Shown one piece after another: positions 16,158 through 23,562 of a stretch of 29,841 nucleotides of DNA (the first letter of the stretch is position 1; each line of letters begins with the position of its first letter). The DNA comes from JAHEJX01 sp041605955 (lineage in GTDB: Bacteria; Actinomycetota; Acidimicrobiia; Spongiisociales; UBA5794), in contig JBFIXI010000050.1 in assembly GCA_041605955.1 (NCBI GenBank), forward strand, positions 1-29,841, written 5' to 3'. A program made the position numbers and the translations under genes. The notes beneath the pieces were generated by a model, which did no database searches, was not told where the DNA came from, and was given only the letters and a program-made list of their open reading frames with translations.

Positions 16158-16797
16158 AGCCGAGCAGGGCTTTGATCGCCCGGATCTCCGACGCCAACGT
16201 GAGATTCTCTGGATCGTGGACCGCCGCCGCCTCTAGAGCCGGTATCACTCCCGTCTCGAAGCTATCGCGAAGAGTCGTTGCGTCTTCCCCTTCGCCCGCC
16301 CCCTCGAGCAGCTCGCGGATCTGGGTGATCAGCGCCGGGCCGAGCGTGCCGACGAAGTCCACCTGCCACAGTCCCCCAGGGGCACGACGGGTGATGATGG
16401 TCGCCGGCCCTTCGCCGGTCACAGTCACTGCGGCATAGGTATCGGTGATCTGAGCGAAGCCGTCGACCGCAACCTCGGCCAGGTTGCCACCGTAACGTGA
16501 CCGCAGTGCGATGGTGAAGTCGGCGAGATAGCGAGCGGCCGATTCCGCGGTGGCGCCGCGGCGCAGCAGGGCGGCGACCTGGGGGATCTCCATGTCGTTC
16601 TCCGCCGCCAACACGACAAGCATCGACTCTTGGTGGGTCAGCTCCAGGGCGGCGGCGCTGTCGTTGGCCGCGAGCGCGTCGAACCAGGAACGGACGCTGC
16701 CGGTGGGAAACTGGGACGGTTCGGTCGTGTCGGCGTCTCTATCCCCACAAGCGGCGGCTACCAGAACGAGCACTAGTGCCAGGATCCCTGTGCGCAC
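16147..16797 (-). CDS. Lipoprotein of unknown function
   Basis: A 216-residue protein that begins MRTGILALVLVLVAAACGDR, a lipoprotein signal with the lipid-accepting Cys17. The mature part is predicted largely helical at first (SVRSWFDALAANDSAAALELT), then a beta segment (YAAVTVTGEGPATIITRRAP followed by LWQVDF), then helices. That alternation resembles an NTF2-like or SnoaL-type fold, but I cannot confirm it. The start is GTG at 16797. The gene is convergent with the F420-dependent oxidoreductase, sharing 11 bases of 3' end. It is divergent from the TauE/SafE-like pair, 50 bp away. Confidence 0.75.
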   Translation of the reverse strand: MRTGILALVLVLVAAACGDRDADTTEPSQFPTGSVRSWFDALAANDSAAALELTHQESMLVVLAAENDMEIPQVAALLRRGATAESAARYLADFTIALRSRYGGNLAEVAVDGFAQITDTYAAVTVTGEGPATIITRRAPGGLWQVDFVGTLGPALITQIRELLEGAGEGEDATTLRDSFETGVIPALEAAAVHDPENLTLASEIRAIKALLGSID

Positions 16798-16847
16798 CGG
16801 GCGAATCTAGCCAAGTAGGCGGGGTGTGCGATTCCTACACTCCCCCG

Positions 16848-17204
16848 ATGCGAGCGACCATGCGTGCCGTCTTCGTCGGAGTGCTGGCCGGCAGTGTCAG
16901 CGGTCTGTTCGGCGTAGGCGGCGGCGTCGTGGTCGTGCCTGGACTCGTCGTCTGGATGGGACTCGATCAGCGGCGCGCCGCGGCGACTTCGTTGGCAACC
17001 ATCGTGGTTTCCGCCGGAGTGGCCTTGCTCCTCTTCGGGTCCGCATCTGCCGTGCAGTGGTCGTCGGCTGCATACCTCCTGATCGGCGCGCTGGTCGGCG
17101 CGTGGGGCGGCGCCAGGTTCCTCGATCGGATCTCGGGCGGGGTGCTCACGTGGCTCTTCGCCGGCCTGATGCTGGTAGCAGCACTGCGGTTGGCAACCGC
17201 ATGA
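16848..17204 (+). CDS. Half-size TauE/SafE-family membrane protein, first subunit
   Basis: A 118-residue protein. Its N-terminal hydrophobic helix contains GVLAGSVSGLFGVGGGVVVVPGL, the glycine-rich signature of the sulfite exporter TauE/SafE family (DUF81). A helix ending RRAAATSLATIVVSAGVALL follows, then two more helices. Full-length family members have about 250 residues formed by two such repeats, so this is one repeat only. The ATG at 16848 is chosen; ATG 16860 is possible. The gene ends ATGA-overlapped with the second half, so the two are likely to be made in equal amounts and to pair. The transported anion is unknown. Confidence 0.85.
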   Translation: MRATMRAVFVGVLAGSVSGLFGVGGGVVVVPGLVVWMGLDQRRAAATSLATIVVSAGVALLLFGSASAVQWSSAAYLLIGALVGAWGGARFLDRISGGVLTWLFAGLMLVAALRLATA

Positions 17205-17584
17205 CGGTGGCCGTGCTGATCTTCGCCGGTCTGGTTGCCGGAGCCCTTGCCAGCGCCCTCGGGATCGGAGGAGGGGTCGTCTTCGTGCCCGTGCTGGCGG
17301 TGATCGTCGGCCTGGAGCAGGCCGTCGCCCAGGGCACATCGCTGGCGGTGATCGTGCCGACAGCCCTCATCGGCACCTATACCCACGTCCGTTACCAACG
17401 AGTCGACTGGGGTGCGGCGCTACCGGTCGCTGCCGGCGGAATTCTCGGAGCCATTGCCGGAGCCCGAGCCGCCCTCGCCGCCGACCCGCTCTTGCTGCGG
17501 CGACTGTTCGCCGGCTTGCTGGTGGTGCTGGCGATCCGCCTCGTCGCTACCCATTTGCGATCTCGTTCGACTACCGATCAGTAG
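17201..17584 (+). CDS. Half-size TauE/SafE-family membrane protein, second subunit
   Basis: A 127-residue protein, a paralogue of the preceding half. It contains GLVAGALASALGIGGGVVFV at residues 9-28 and AVAQGTSLAVIVPTALIG, equivalent to the family's repeat motifs, followed by two more hydrophobic helices (AALPVAAGGILGAIAGARAA, LLRRLFAGLLVVLAIRLVA). The start ATG at 17201 overlaps the previous stop (ATGA). It probably assembles with the first half into one transporter. Its 3' end overlaps the convergent membrane protein gene by 14 bases. Confidence 0.87.
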   Translation: MTVAVLIFAGLVAGALASALGIGGGVVFVPVLAVIVGLEQAVAQGTSLAVIVPTALIGTYTHVRYQRVDWGAALPVAAGGILGAIAGARAALAADPLLLRRLFAGLLVVLAIRLVATHLRSRSTTDQ

Positions 17585-18110
17585 TGCCGATCGGCACGTT
17601 CAACCGGCCACTTGCGTAGAACGACCGACGTGCTTCGGCCGACCGCATTCCGGCGCGCCATCCCAGAACCGCCAGGTAGACGAGGCCCGCCGCTTCGCCA
17701 AGCCACATCCGCACATCGCGCAGCACCGACTGGATATAGGCACCGACATCGACGGGCCCGGCCGGAGAGAACTCATTGCCGAGGAGCGGCCACCACAGGG
17801 TCTCCGGATCGGCCCACATCGCGTCCAGGAACAAGTGGATGAGAGCCCCGATCGCAACGGGCATCCACCGTTTGCGCGGGCGTCCCCGGCGGGTAGCGAA
17901 CAGGATGACGACCATGAGCAAACCGCTGAAGGCGAGGCTGTGCCCCCACAGTCGAACCGAGCCGAAAGTCTCGTAGCCCACCAATCCGGGGATCGTGTCG
18001 ATGATGTCGGGCAGCAGGGCGCCGATCGCCAGGAAACGAACGTCCATACGCTCGTCGCGGAACGTGTAGCGCGCCACGCCGGTCGTGGCACCTATGTGCC
18101 AGAAGAGCAC
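17571..18110 (-). CDS. YdjM-like membrane protein with conserved His/Asp (putative metal-dependent hydrolase)
   Basis: A 179-residue membrane protein. Polar residues near or in the helices include H5 in FWHIGATTG, D35 and D38 in LLPDIIDTIPG, H57 in WGHSLAF, and H92/D96 in GALIHLFLDAMW. This pattern of His and Asp near membrane helices matches the YdjM/DUF457 group, described as inner-membrane metal-dependent hydrolases, though the activity is little tested. The start GTG at 18110 lies 4 nt after the stop of the zinc-ribbon gene, so they are probably cotranscribed. The match is by motif pattern, so the function is tentative. Confidence 0.7.
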   Translation of the reverse strand: MLFWHIGATTGVARYTFRDERMDVRFLAIGALLPDIIDTIPGLVGYETFGSVRLWGHSLAFSGLLMVVILFATRRGRPRKRWMPVAIGALIHLFLDAMWADPETLWWPLLGNEFSPAGPVDVGAYIQSVLRDVRMWLGEAAGLVYLAVLGWRAGMRSAEARRSFYASGRLNVPIGTTDR

Positions 18111-18114
18111 GGGT

Positions 18115-18825
18115 CTAGACGACGAGGATGCGGCGGCAATGGATGCACCGCGGAGGATCCATGGCTCGCACCTCGAGCTCCTCGGCTTCAGTGATCCGGA
18201 GGTGGCATCCGCCGCATGTCCCGTCGACGAGGCGGCCTACCCCGACTCCGTCCTTTGACCGGCGCAGCTCCTCGTACAGTTCGAGAAGGTCCTCGGCGAT
18301 GAGCGGGACGATCGCTGCCTTGCGCTCCTCCTTGCGCGCCAGTCGGCTGTCGATTCCTTTCCACGCCTCTGAGATCAGGGCCTCGAGCTCGGACTTGCGC
18401 CGGGTCAGTTCCTCTACTTCACCCTGAGCCTCGGTCACCTCGGCTTCCTGTACTTCCGCTCGCTCCATGAGCTCGAGGACTTCGTCCTCCATCTCGCTCT
18501 TCTTCCGGAGCAGCATCTCCACCTCGCGCCGCATGTAGTCGGCATCGCGGGCGCTCAAGCCGCCAGCGTACAGCCGCATCTGCTCGCGGCCGACCTTGTC
18601 CTCGGTGATCTCCAGTTCCCCGTTGGTCTTGTCGACCGCCAGATTGGTCTCCCGCATGGAGCGTTGCGCGCCGTCCAACCGGGCCGCGGCGGCGCTCAGC
18701 TTCTCGTGGGTCTCCTTGTAGGCCGCCAGCTCGGGCAGGGACTCCCGCTCGTGGATGAGTCGATCGATCTCCAGGTCCACCTCCTGGAGATCGAGCAGGT
18801 CGGCGAGGCTCTTCAGCTCCTCCAT
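18115..18825 (-). CDS. Coiled-coil protein with C-terminal C4 zinc ribbon (DUF164 type)
   Basis: A 236-residue protein. A long charged coiled coil (about residues 10-180) is followed by a C4 zinc ribbon, CGGC with CIHC about 25 residues later, within DGTCGGCHLRI and PPRCIHCRRIL. The family is widespread (DUF164/YacL-linked zinc ribbon) and commonly sits next to the NIF3 gene, as here. A role in RNA or protein binding has been proposed, but its function is not firmly established. The ATG at 18825 is chosen over TTG 18840 because GGGAGG lies 7 nt before it. The gene overlaps the NIF3 gene by 13 bases, so they are translationally coupled. Confidence 0.9.
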   Translation of the reverse strand: MEELKSLADLLDLQEVDLEIDRLIHERESLPELAAYKETHEKLSAAAARLDGAQRSMRETNLAVDKTNGELEITEDKVGREQMRLYAGGLSARDADYMRREVEMLLRKKSEMEDEVLELMERAEVQEAEVTEAQGEVEELTRRKSELEALISEAWKGIDSRLARKEERKAAIVPLIAEDLLELYEELRRSKDGVGVGRLVDGTCGGCHLRITEAEELEVRAMDPPRCIHCRRILVV

Positions 18826-19919
18826 TCGGGCGCCTCCCAAGGGCTCGGGTCGAACGAAGTCAGGTCCACAACGTCATCGAACATCTTGGCCACGAGAGAG
18901 TACAACCTGGCCATGCCGGGGCGCTCGGTGGCGGCATGGCCTGCATCGAGGATGGCAAGGCCGCGGCCCCGCGCCTCGCCGGCGCGATGGTGAGATACGT
19001 CGCCGGTTACGAGCACGTCGGCTCCGGTCGCGGCCGCGGCCGCGATCAGATCGGACCCTGAGCCGGGCACGACGGCCACACGCTGCACCGATTGGTCGGC
19101 AGCGCCGGCTCGCTTTACGTCTGCGTGCAGCGAGGTGGCGATCCGGTGCTGCAAATCCCGTAGCGCTGTCTCGGCCGGGAGCTGTCCGACTCGCCCCACG
19201 AATCCGGCGTTGGCCCGGGCTGCGTAGATGTCATAGGCCGGCTCGTCGTAGGGATGAGCGGCAACCAGCGCGGCGACGACGGCGTCGACGCCGCCGGCGG
19301 GGACGTTCATCTCGATCCGCATCTCCGGCTCGCGGCTCAACTCTCCCGGCCTTCCGACCAGGGGCGATGCGCGGTTGCCCGGTCGATAGCTGCCGGTGCC
19401 GGAGATCGTGAAAGCACATTCCGTGTAGTCCCCGATGGTGCCGGCCCCGGCTCCGGCCATGGCGGCGGTCACCGCGGCGGCCACCTCAGCGGGAACGAAG
19501 GTCACGACCTTGGCCGAATCGGGCGGCCAATTTGGCCCGAACCCGGTCACGTCCTCCAGATCGAGCGTAGCCGCCAACGCGTCGGCACAGCCGTCTGGAG
19601 CGACGTCGAAGGCGGTATGGACCACGTAGAGGGCGACACCGCCCGTGACCAGCGCGAAGGCCCTGCCCGGTGCCGCCGTCCCTGCCGTGAAAGAGGTGAC
19701 GGAGCCGAAGAGCAGTGGGTGATACGCCACTAAGAGGCCGGCTCCGGTAGCCACGGCAGCGGTGACCACTTCGCCGGTCGCTTCATGACACACCGCAACC
19801 CGGTGCACGGGCGCGGCGGCATCGCCGACCTGGAGACCGACCGCATCCCACGCCGCCGCCTTGGAAAGCGGGATCGCTTCGTCGAGACGAGAGATGGCTT
19901 CGCTGACTGTCGGCGGCAT
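18813..19919 (-). CDS. NIF3/DUF34 family protein (YqfO type)
   Basis: A 368-residue protein. The NIF3 halves flank an inserted CutA-like ferredoxin fold (about residues 195-235, with MRIEMNVPAGGVDAVVAALV and AHPYDEPAYDIY), the YqfO layout. Candidate dinuclear metal residues are H67 in YHPLLF, the HTAFD segment, and the C-terminal GDVSHHRAGEARGR/LDAGHAATERPG, which has the usual His and Glu. Some members are annotated as GTP cyclohydrolase I type 2, but this activity is disputed. The name NIF3-like is safer. The ATG is at 19919. It lies between a GNAT gene and the overlapping zinc-ribbon gene. Confidence 0.92.
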   Translation of the reverse strand: MPPTVSEAISRLDEAIPLSKAAAWDAVGLQVGDAAAPVHRVAVCHEATGEVVTAAVATGAGLLVAYHPLLFGSVTSFTAGTAAPGRAFALVTGGVALYVVHTAFDVAPDGCADALAATLDLEDVTGFGPNWPPDSAKVVTFVPAEVAAAVTAAMAGAGAGTIGDYTECAFTISGTGSYRPGNRASPLVGRPGELSREPEMRIEMNVPAGGVDAVVAALVAAHPYDEPAYDIYAARANAGFVGRVGQLPAETALRDLQHRIATSLHADVKRAGAADQSVQRVAVVPGSGSDLIAAAAATGADVLVTGDVSHHRAGEARGRGLAILDAGHAATERPGMARLYSLVAKMFDDVVDLTSFDPSPWEAPEWRS

Positions 19920-19942
19920 GCGCTTCGATGCTACCTACTGGG

Positions 19943-20536
19943 CTACGGAGCGGAGCGCGCCGCTGTCGCCGGGAGCGCACGAGTGACTTCGATGATGCCT
20001 TCCTCGATGCTCGGTGACCCGAATCCGAAGCTTGCCAGCATGTGCCCGGCAGCAACGTTGCTGGCGACGTAGCTAGCCGTCATCGTCTGGTAGCCGAAGT
20101 CGCCGGCGATGCTCATCAGGCGGGCCAAAAGCAGACGGGCTACGCCGCGGCGACGGAACTCGGGTTTGACGACGATGGCGCCTTCGACATCTGTAACGGA
20201 GCGGGCGACGAAGCGGGCGATCGCTACTCCGCTCGACCGCCCACCGCCCGGAGTCATGGCGACGATCGCCAGATGCTGGCGGTAGTCGACCTCCGTCAAG
20301 TAGCGCAGCCGATCGGAAGTCAGTGAGAACGATGGGTTGAAGAACCGCTCGTAGATCGTGTCATCGTCGGCCGCGGCGAACTCCGCCGCCAGTGCCGCCG
20401 CATCGCTTGGCACGATCGGTCGGATCCACAGGACCTCCCCTGAAGACAGTGCCACCAGCTCCTCGAGATCGTGTGGATAGCTCTCGGGGGGACCACTGGG
20501 ATGCTGGTCGACGAACACCTTCAGACCTCGCCTCAT
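19943..20536 (-). CDS. GNAT-family N-acetyltransferase
   Basis: A 197-residue protein. After about 50 residues, the GNAT fold starts at VLWIRPIVPSDAAAL. The conserved acetyl-CoA site is in EGAIVVKPEFRRRGVARLLLARLMS, where RRRGVA is the Q/R-x-x-G-x-G/A pyrophosphate-binding loop. The C-terminal strand-helix region (SNVAAGHMLASFGF) also matches the fold. The N-terminal extension is unusual. The start is ATG 20536; an upstream TTG frame to 20569 has no ribosome binding site. The acetyl acceptor is unknown. It lies 23 bp upstream of the NIF3-like gene in the same direction, so they may be in one operon. Confidence 0.85.
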   Translation of the reverse strand: MRRGLKVFVDQHPSGPPESYPHDLEELVALSSGEVLWIRPIVPSDAAALAAEFAAADDDTIYERFFNPSFSLTSDRLRYLTEVDYRQHLAIVAMTPGGGRSSGVAIARFVARSVTDVEGAIVVKPEFRRRGVARLLLARLMSIAGDFGYQTMTASYVASNVAAGHMLASFGFGSPSIEEGIIEVTRALPATAARSAP

Positions 20537-20565
20537 AAACAACTGTTCGCAGTTCGCTCGCTTCT

Positions 20566-20691
20566 GCAAGCACCACTCGAAGCCGGCAGGTTAACCGTAG
20601 TCACCAGGAATAGTCACTCACCCATGCTCATCCGGGTAAACCAGCCGAGCGCCATTGGCGAGTAACCCACGGGGGTAGGCAAGCACCACTC
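20566..20691. repeat. Pair of 13-bp direct repeats flanking an intergenic leader
   Basis: The sequence GCAAGCACCACTC occurs at 20566-20578 and again at 20679-20691, both in the gap between the divergent GNAT and Ig-like genes. A nested hairpin (GGGT/ACCC at 20634-20637 and 20665-20668, with CGCC/GGCG at 20650-20653 and 20657-20660) lies between them. Confidence 0.6.
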
Positions 20692-20719
20692 AGGACCAGG
20701 ACTCCAAGGGGGGTTTGAC

Positions 20720-21877
20720 ATGACGCACCGGGCGGCTTTCACCGTGTTTGCTACCGCGCTCGTAGTCGTATTGATTGGCGGGATGGCACTTGCTCAACTG
20801 GGAGTGCTCACTCCCGTCTCGGCGCCGAAGGATCATGATGTGGCGACACGCCTTGCGGCAGAGACTCCCGCGCCGGCCGCCCCGATTGCGTCGGCGGAAC
20901 CAGCCGCGGCCGGCTCCTGGGATGATCCCGGGCACTTTCAACTGGGTTGGGCCACCTTTGATTCGAGCCCGTCCCGCCCGGAACTCCCAATCGCAGCACC
21001 GCCGACGCCACCCGCGCAGCCCGGCGAGGAAGTCTCCCCCGAAGATGGTGACGACGGCGATGAGCCCGACACCACTCCCCCGATGCTGGAGATCGTCCAC
21101 CCCCGACCCGGACAGGTATTCGACGAGAAGACGATCACTTTCGAAGGCATGACCGAGCCGGGGGCAACGGTTGCCGCCGGTCGCTACTCAGCCGACGTCG
21201 ATGACGAAGGTCGATGGCGGATCCGTCTGGTCTTGTCCGAGGGCAGCAATCTCGCCACGCTCACCGCTACTGACGCCGCCGGCAACATCGCGGAAGCGTC
21301 GGTGAGGATCGTCTACCAGCCGCGGCCGACGGACCCACCACGGATCGAGTTCACCGCTAACCAGAGGTACGGCGCCAGCGAGGCGACACCTCCGCATGAC
21401 GTCTTCTGGGGAACCGCGCCGCCCGGCGCCACCATTCACATCGAGTCCGAATACGGCGGCAGGACAGTCAGGGCCAGCACGAAAGGCCGCTGGGAGGCAA
21501 AGGTGACCTTCCCCGAGGCGCCGGTCGGCCATCCCTTCCGGGTCGTGGTCGAGTCCAGCGACGGCGGGCGCGCGGAGTTCGAATTCGTACGCGTCGGTGA
21601 TCGAGTGGACCACGAGTTCACCGCCAACCAGAAGTACGGCTCCTGCGGTGAGGAGATCCCCTATGACGTGTTCTGGGGCCGTGCCGACGGCGGCGAGCAG
21701 ATCTGGGTGGAGTCTCCATACGGCGCCGGCGATACCGTCGCCGGGCCTGAAGGCCATTGGGAGATCCGCATCGAGTTTCCGGACGCGCCACCCGGCAAGG
21801 TGTTCGAAGTAGTAGTCGAGGCGGAGAACGGGGGACGCAAGGTCTTCACGTTCGTCAATACCGGCGGCGAGCACTGA
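20720..21877 (+). CDS. Secreted Ig-like repeat protein
   Basis: A 385-residue protein with an N-terminal hydrophobic helix (residues 5-30), probably a signal anchor or signal peptide. A Pro/Ala-rich and acidic linker follows to about residue 118. A bacterial Ig-like domain lies at about 119-200 (TPPMLEIVHPRPGQVF, WRIRLVLSEGSNLATLTATDAAGN). Two tandem related domains follow, at about 209-291 and 298-380. Each starts FTANQ(R/K)YG and contains DVFWG, W-E, and a PF(R)VVVE-type strand. The two Cys-free and Cys-containing copies show internal duplication. The ATG at 20720 has a G-rich GGGGGG Shine-Dalgarno. It is probably a surface or matrix protein; its ligand is unknown. A strong hairpin terminator follows. 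Confidence 0.8.
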   Translation: MTHRAAFTVFATALVVVLIGGMALAQLGVLTPVSAPKDHDVATRLAAETPAPAAPIASAEPAAAGSWDDPGHFQLGWATFDSSPSRPELPIAAPPTPPAQPGEEVSPEDGDDGDEPDTTPPMLEIVHPRPGQVFDEKTITFEGMTEPGATVAAGRYSADVDDEGRWRIRLVLSEGSNLATLTATDAAGNIAEASVRIVYQPRPTDPPRIEFTANQRYGASEATPPHDVFWGTAPPGATIHIESEYGGRTVRASTKGRWEAKVTFPEAPVGHPFRVVVESSDGGRAEFEFVRVGDRVDHEFTANQKYGSCGEEIPYDVFWGRADGGEQIWVESPYGAGDTVAGPEGHWEIRIEFPDAPPGKVFEVVVEAENGGRKVFTFVNTGGEH

Positions 21878-21887
21878 GGGTCACCCT

Positions 21888-21940
21888 GTGCACCTTCCCG
21901 TGCACAACCCGCCCCCGGGAACCCTCCTTCCCGGGGGCGG
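21888..21940 (+). terminator. Double hairpin terminator
   Basis: Two adjacent hairpins follow the Ig-like gene: GTGCAC-CTTCCC-GTGCAC (21888-21905), and a perfect 13-bp stem with arms 21909-21921 and 21928-21940 and loop CCCTCC. No T tract follows, so it would act as an intrinsic-like G+C-rich stop common in actinobacteria. The long stem is symmetric, so it could also serve the opposite-strand His-rich gene. Confidence 0.8.
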
Positions 21941-22016
21941 AGCTCATTCCGGTGAGGGGGGCGAACGATCCCGGCGCGGCTGGTGCGAAGTCCCGTCGCC
22001 GCTGAGCGTCGATGGG

Positions 22017-22634
22017 TCAGTGGTCGTGCCCACCGCCGTCGTGGCCGAAATGCGGCCAGTCCGCGCACGTTGGATATACGTTGGGGTGAGTATCGAAATC
22101 GATCCCCGGCTCGACCAGGAACTGCCCGTGATGGGAGAACACGAACCTCTCAACGGCCGTCAACTTGAGCAGGTAGCCCGGGTAAGTGTTGCCGGGCTCG
22201 AGTCCGTCGTGATGCAAGCTCACGTCGAGCCAATGGAAATGGGTGAATCCTCGTTGCGGCGGCAACGCGCTGGGAGAGATTGCCCATGCCGGGTGCTCGC
22301 CGGAAACGTGACCGCAGTACTGCGCCTCCCGCGCCACGCCGTGCAGCCGCCATCCGACGGTGCAGCCATCGGGCTTCTGTGAGCAGTCTCCATGCATCGC
22401 GATCGGAAGGCCGGCGTCGGTTGTCTCTCCACTCGGAGTGATATAGAGGAAACCGACAAGGCGACTGGTGCCGGTCAGCTGCGACTGCTGATGGGTGTCG
22501 ATGTGGTTGTCGAACAGGAAATCGAAAGGAGCTGCGTGGTGACGCCACTCGAAGCCAGACGCGCTGAGCCCGACTGGCGCGAGCACCACTGCGGCCAGGG
22601 CCAGCACCAGCCCAGCAATACTTCGTCGGTTCAT
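22017..22634 (-). CDS. Secreted His-rich protein of unknown function
   Basis: A 205-residue protein with a clear signal peptide (MNRRSIAGLVLALAAVVLAP, cleavage near ASA). The mature region has four cysteines (GDCSQKPDGC, QYCGH, YPTCADW), consistent with two disulfides. It has many histidines: EWRHHAAPF, THFHWLDVSLHHDG, FSHHGQF and a His/Asp/Gly tail ending HFGHDGGGHDH. The clusters suggest metal binding, but no known family motif is recognised. The ATG at 22634 has GGAGGAGG 6 nt upstream. It is divergent from msrA with a 218-bp shared intergenic region. It is probably exported; a metal-related or redox-related role is inferred only. Confidence 0.8.
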   Translation of the reverse strand: MNRRSIAGLVLALAAVVLAPVGLSASGFEWRHHAAPFDFLFDNHIDTHQQSQLTGTSRLVGFLYITPSGETTDAGLPIAMHGDCSQKPDGCTVGWRLHGVAREAQYCGHVSGEHPAWAISPSALPPQRGFTHFHWLDVSLHHDGLEPGNTYPGYLLKLTAVERFVFSHHGQFLVEPGIDFDTHPNVYPTCADWPHFGHDGGGHDH

Positions 22635-22685
22635 GGTTCCTCCTCCTCAGGGCTGGATCTAGCTGCTTTGGCCGGGTTCCCGATA

Positions 22686-22709
22686 GGGCCATTTGTCACC
22701 AAACGGCCC
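22686..22709. repeat. 24-bp imperfect palindrome between divergent genes
   Basis: The arms GGGCCATTTG (22686-22695) and CAAACGGCCC (22700-22709) pair at 9 of 10 positions around TCAC. It lies 51 bp upstream of the His-rich gene and 143 bp upstream of msrA. It could be an operator or a small hairpin. Confidence 0.6.
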
Positions 22710-22852
22710 GCGACGCTCCCGTGGGCCGCCACCGTGAGTTCATGGTTTGTTGAGGAAGCCGCCGCCACCGGTGACGTTGAACATGGAAACGGTGGACTGG
22801 CACCGCCACCCTCGAACGACCCCTAATCTGTTCACAGGAATCGGGAGTGAAT

Positions 22853-23497
22853 ATGTTCTCACGCAGGAAAAGCGCGATACCGCAGGAAGGGGCGGCTCTG
22901 CCCGGTCGGGACGAGCCCCTCGAGGTTCCAGAGCGCCACTATGTGAATGGCAACGGCCTGACGCCGCCGTATCCGGAGGGCTTGGAGACCGCGATCGTTG
23001 GCATGGGATGCTTCTGGGGCGCCGAGCGACTCTTCTGGCAGCTTGACGGGGTGCACGTGACGTCGGTGGGATACTCCGGCGGGCACACACCGCATCCGAC
23101 TTACCAAGAGGTGTGCTCCGGCCTGACCGGCCACGCCGAGGTGGTGATGGTCGTGTTCGATCCGACGAAGATCTCGTACGAGGAGATTTTGGCCGTGTTC
23201 TGGGAGCAACACGACCCGACTCAGGGGATGCGTCAGGGCAACGACCGGGGCACCCAGTATCGCTCCGCCATCTACTTCGACAGCGAGACGCAGGAGAAGT
23301 CGGCGTTGGCAACCCGCGACGCGGTACAAGAGCAGCTGACCGCCATGGGATACGGGGAGATCACGACTGAGATCGCTCCCGCCGGTCCCTACTATTTCGC
23401 CGAGGGCTACCACCAGCAATACCTGGCCAAGAACCCCAACGGTTACTGCGGCATCTCCGGTACCGGAGTCTCGTGCCCTATCGGCCTCACCGGCTAG
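22853..23497 (+). CDS. msrA: Peptide methionine-S-sulfoxide reductase (MsrA)
   Basis: A 214-residue enzyme. It reduces the S-epimer of methionine sulfoxide in proteins and free form, using thioredoxin. The catalytic motif GCFWG has the nucleophilic Cys53. GYSGGHTPHPTYQEVCSGLTGHAE and AIYFDSETQ are hallmark stretches. The C terminus (NPNGYCGISGTGVSCPIG) carries two candidate resolving cysteines. The catalytic residue is ordinary TGC cysteine, so this protein is not a selenoprotein. The ATG at 22853 has GGGAG 5 nt upstream; GTG 22847, with CAGGA upstream, is an alternative. It is divergent from the His-rich secreted protein. The N-terminal 30 residues are an extension relative to compact MsrA. 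Confidence 0.96.
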   Translation: MFSRRKSAIPQEGAALPGRDEPLEVPERHYVNGNGLTPPYPEGLETAIVGMGCFWGAERLFWQLDGVHVTSVGYSGGHTPHPTYQEVCSGLTGHAEVVMVVFDPTKISYEEILAVFWEQHDPTQGMRQGNDRGTQYRSAIYFDSETQEKSALATRDAVQEQLTAMGYGEITTEIAPAGPYYFAEGYHQQYLAKNPNGYCGISGTGVSCPIGLTG

Positions 23498-23562
23498 GGC
23501 ACGTCACCGGCTGAGGCGGCGCCCGACTGGGGGATGCTCGGCTCGTCGGATACGATACGGCC

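Noticed and set aside
20628..20700. A known c-di-GMP (GEMM) or c-di-AMP (ydaO) riboswitch
   Set aside because: A few short stretches are similar, but I could not align the required conserved blocks, so I list only a possible structured leader.
22853..23497. MsrA as a second selenoprotein
   Set aside because: The catalytic residue is encoded by a normal Cys codon, and there is no in-frame TGA.
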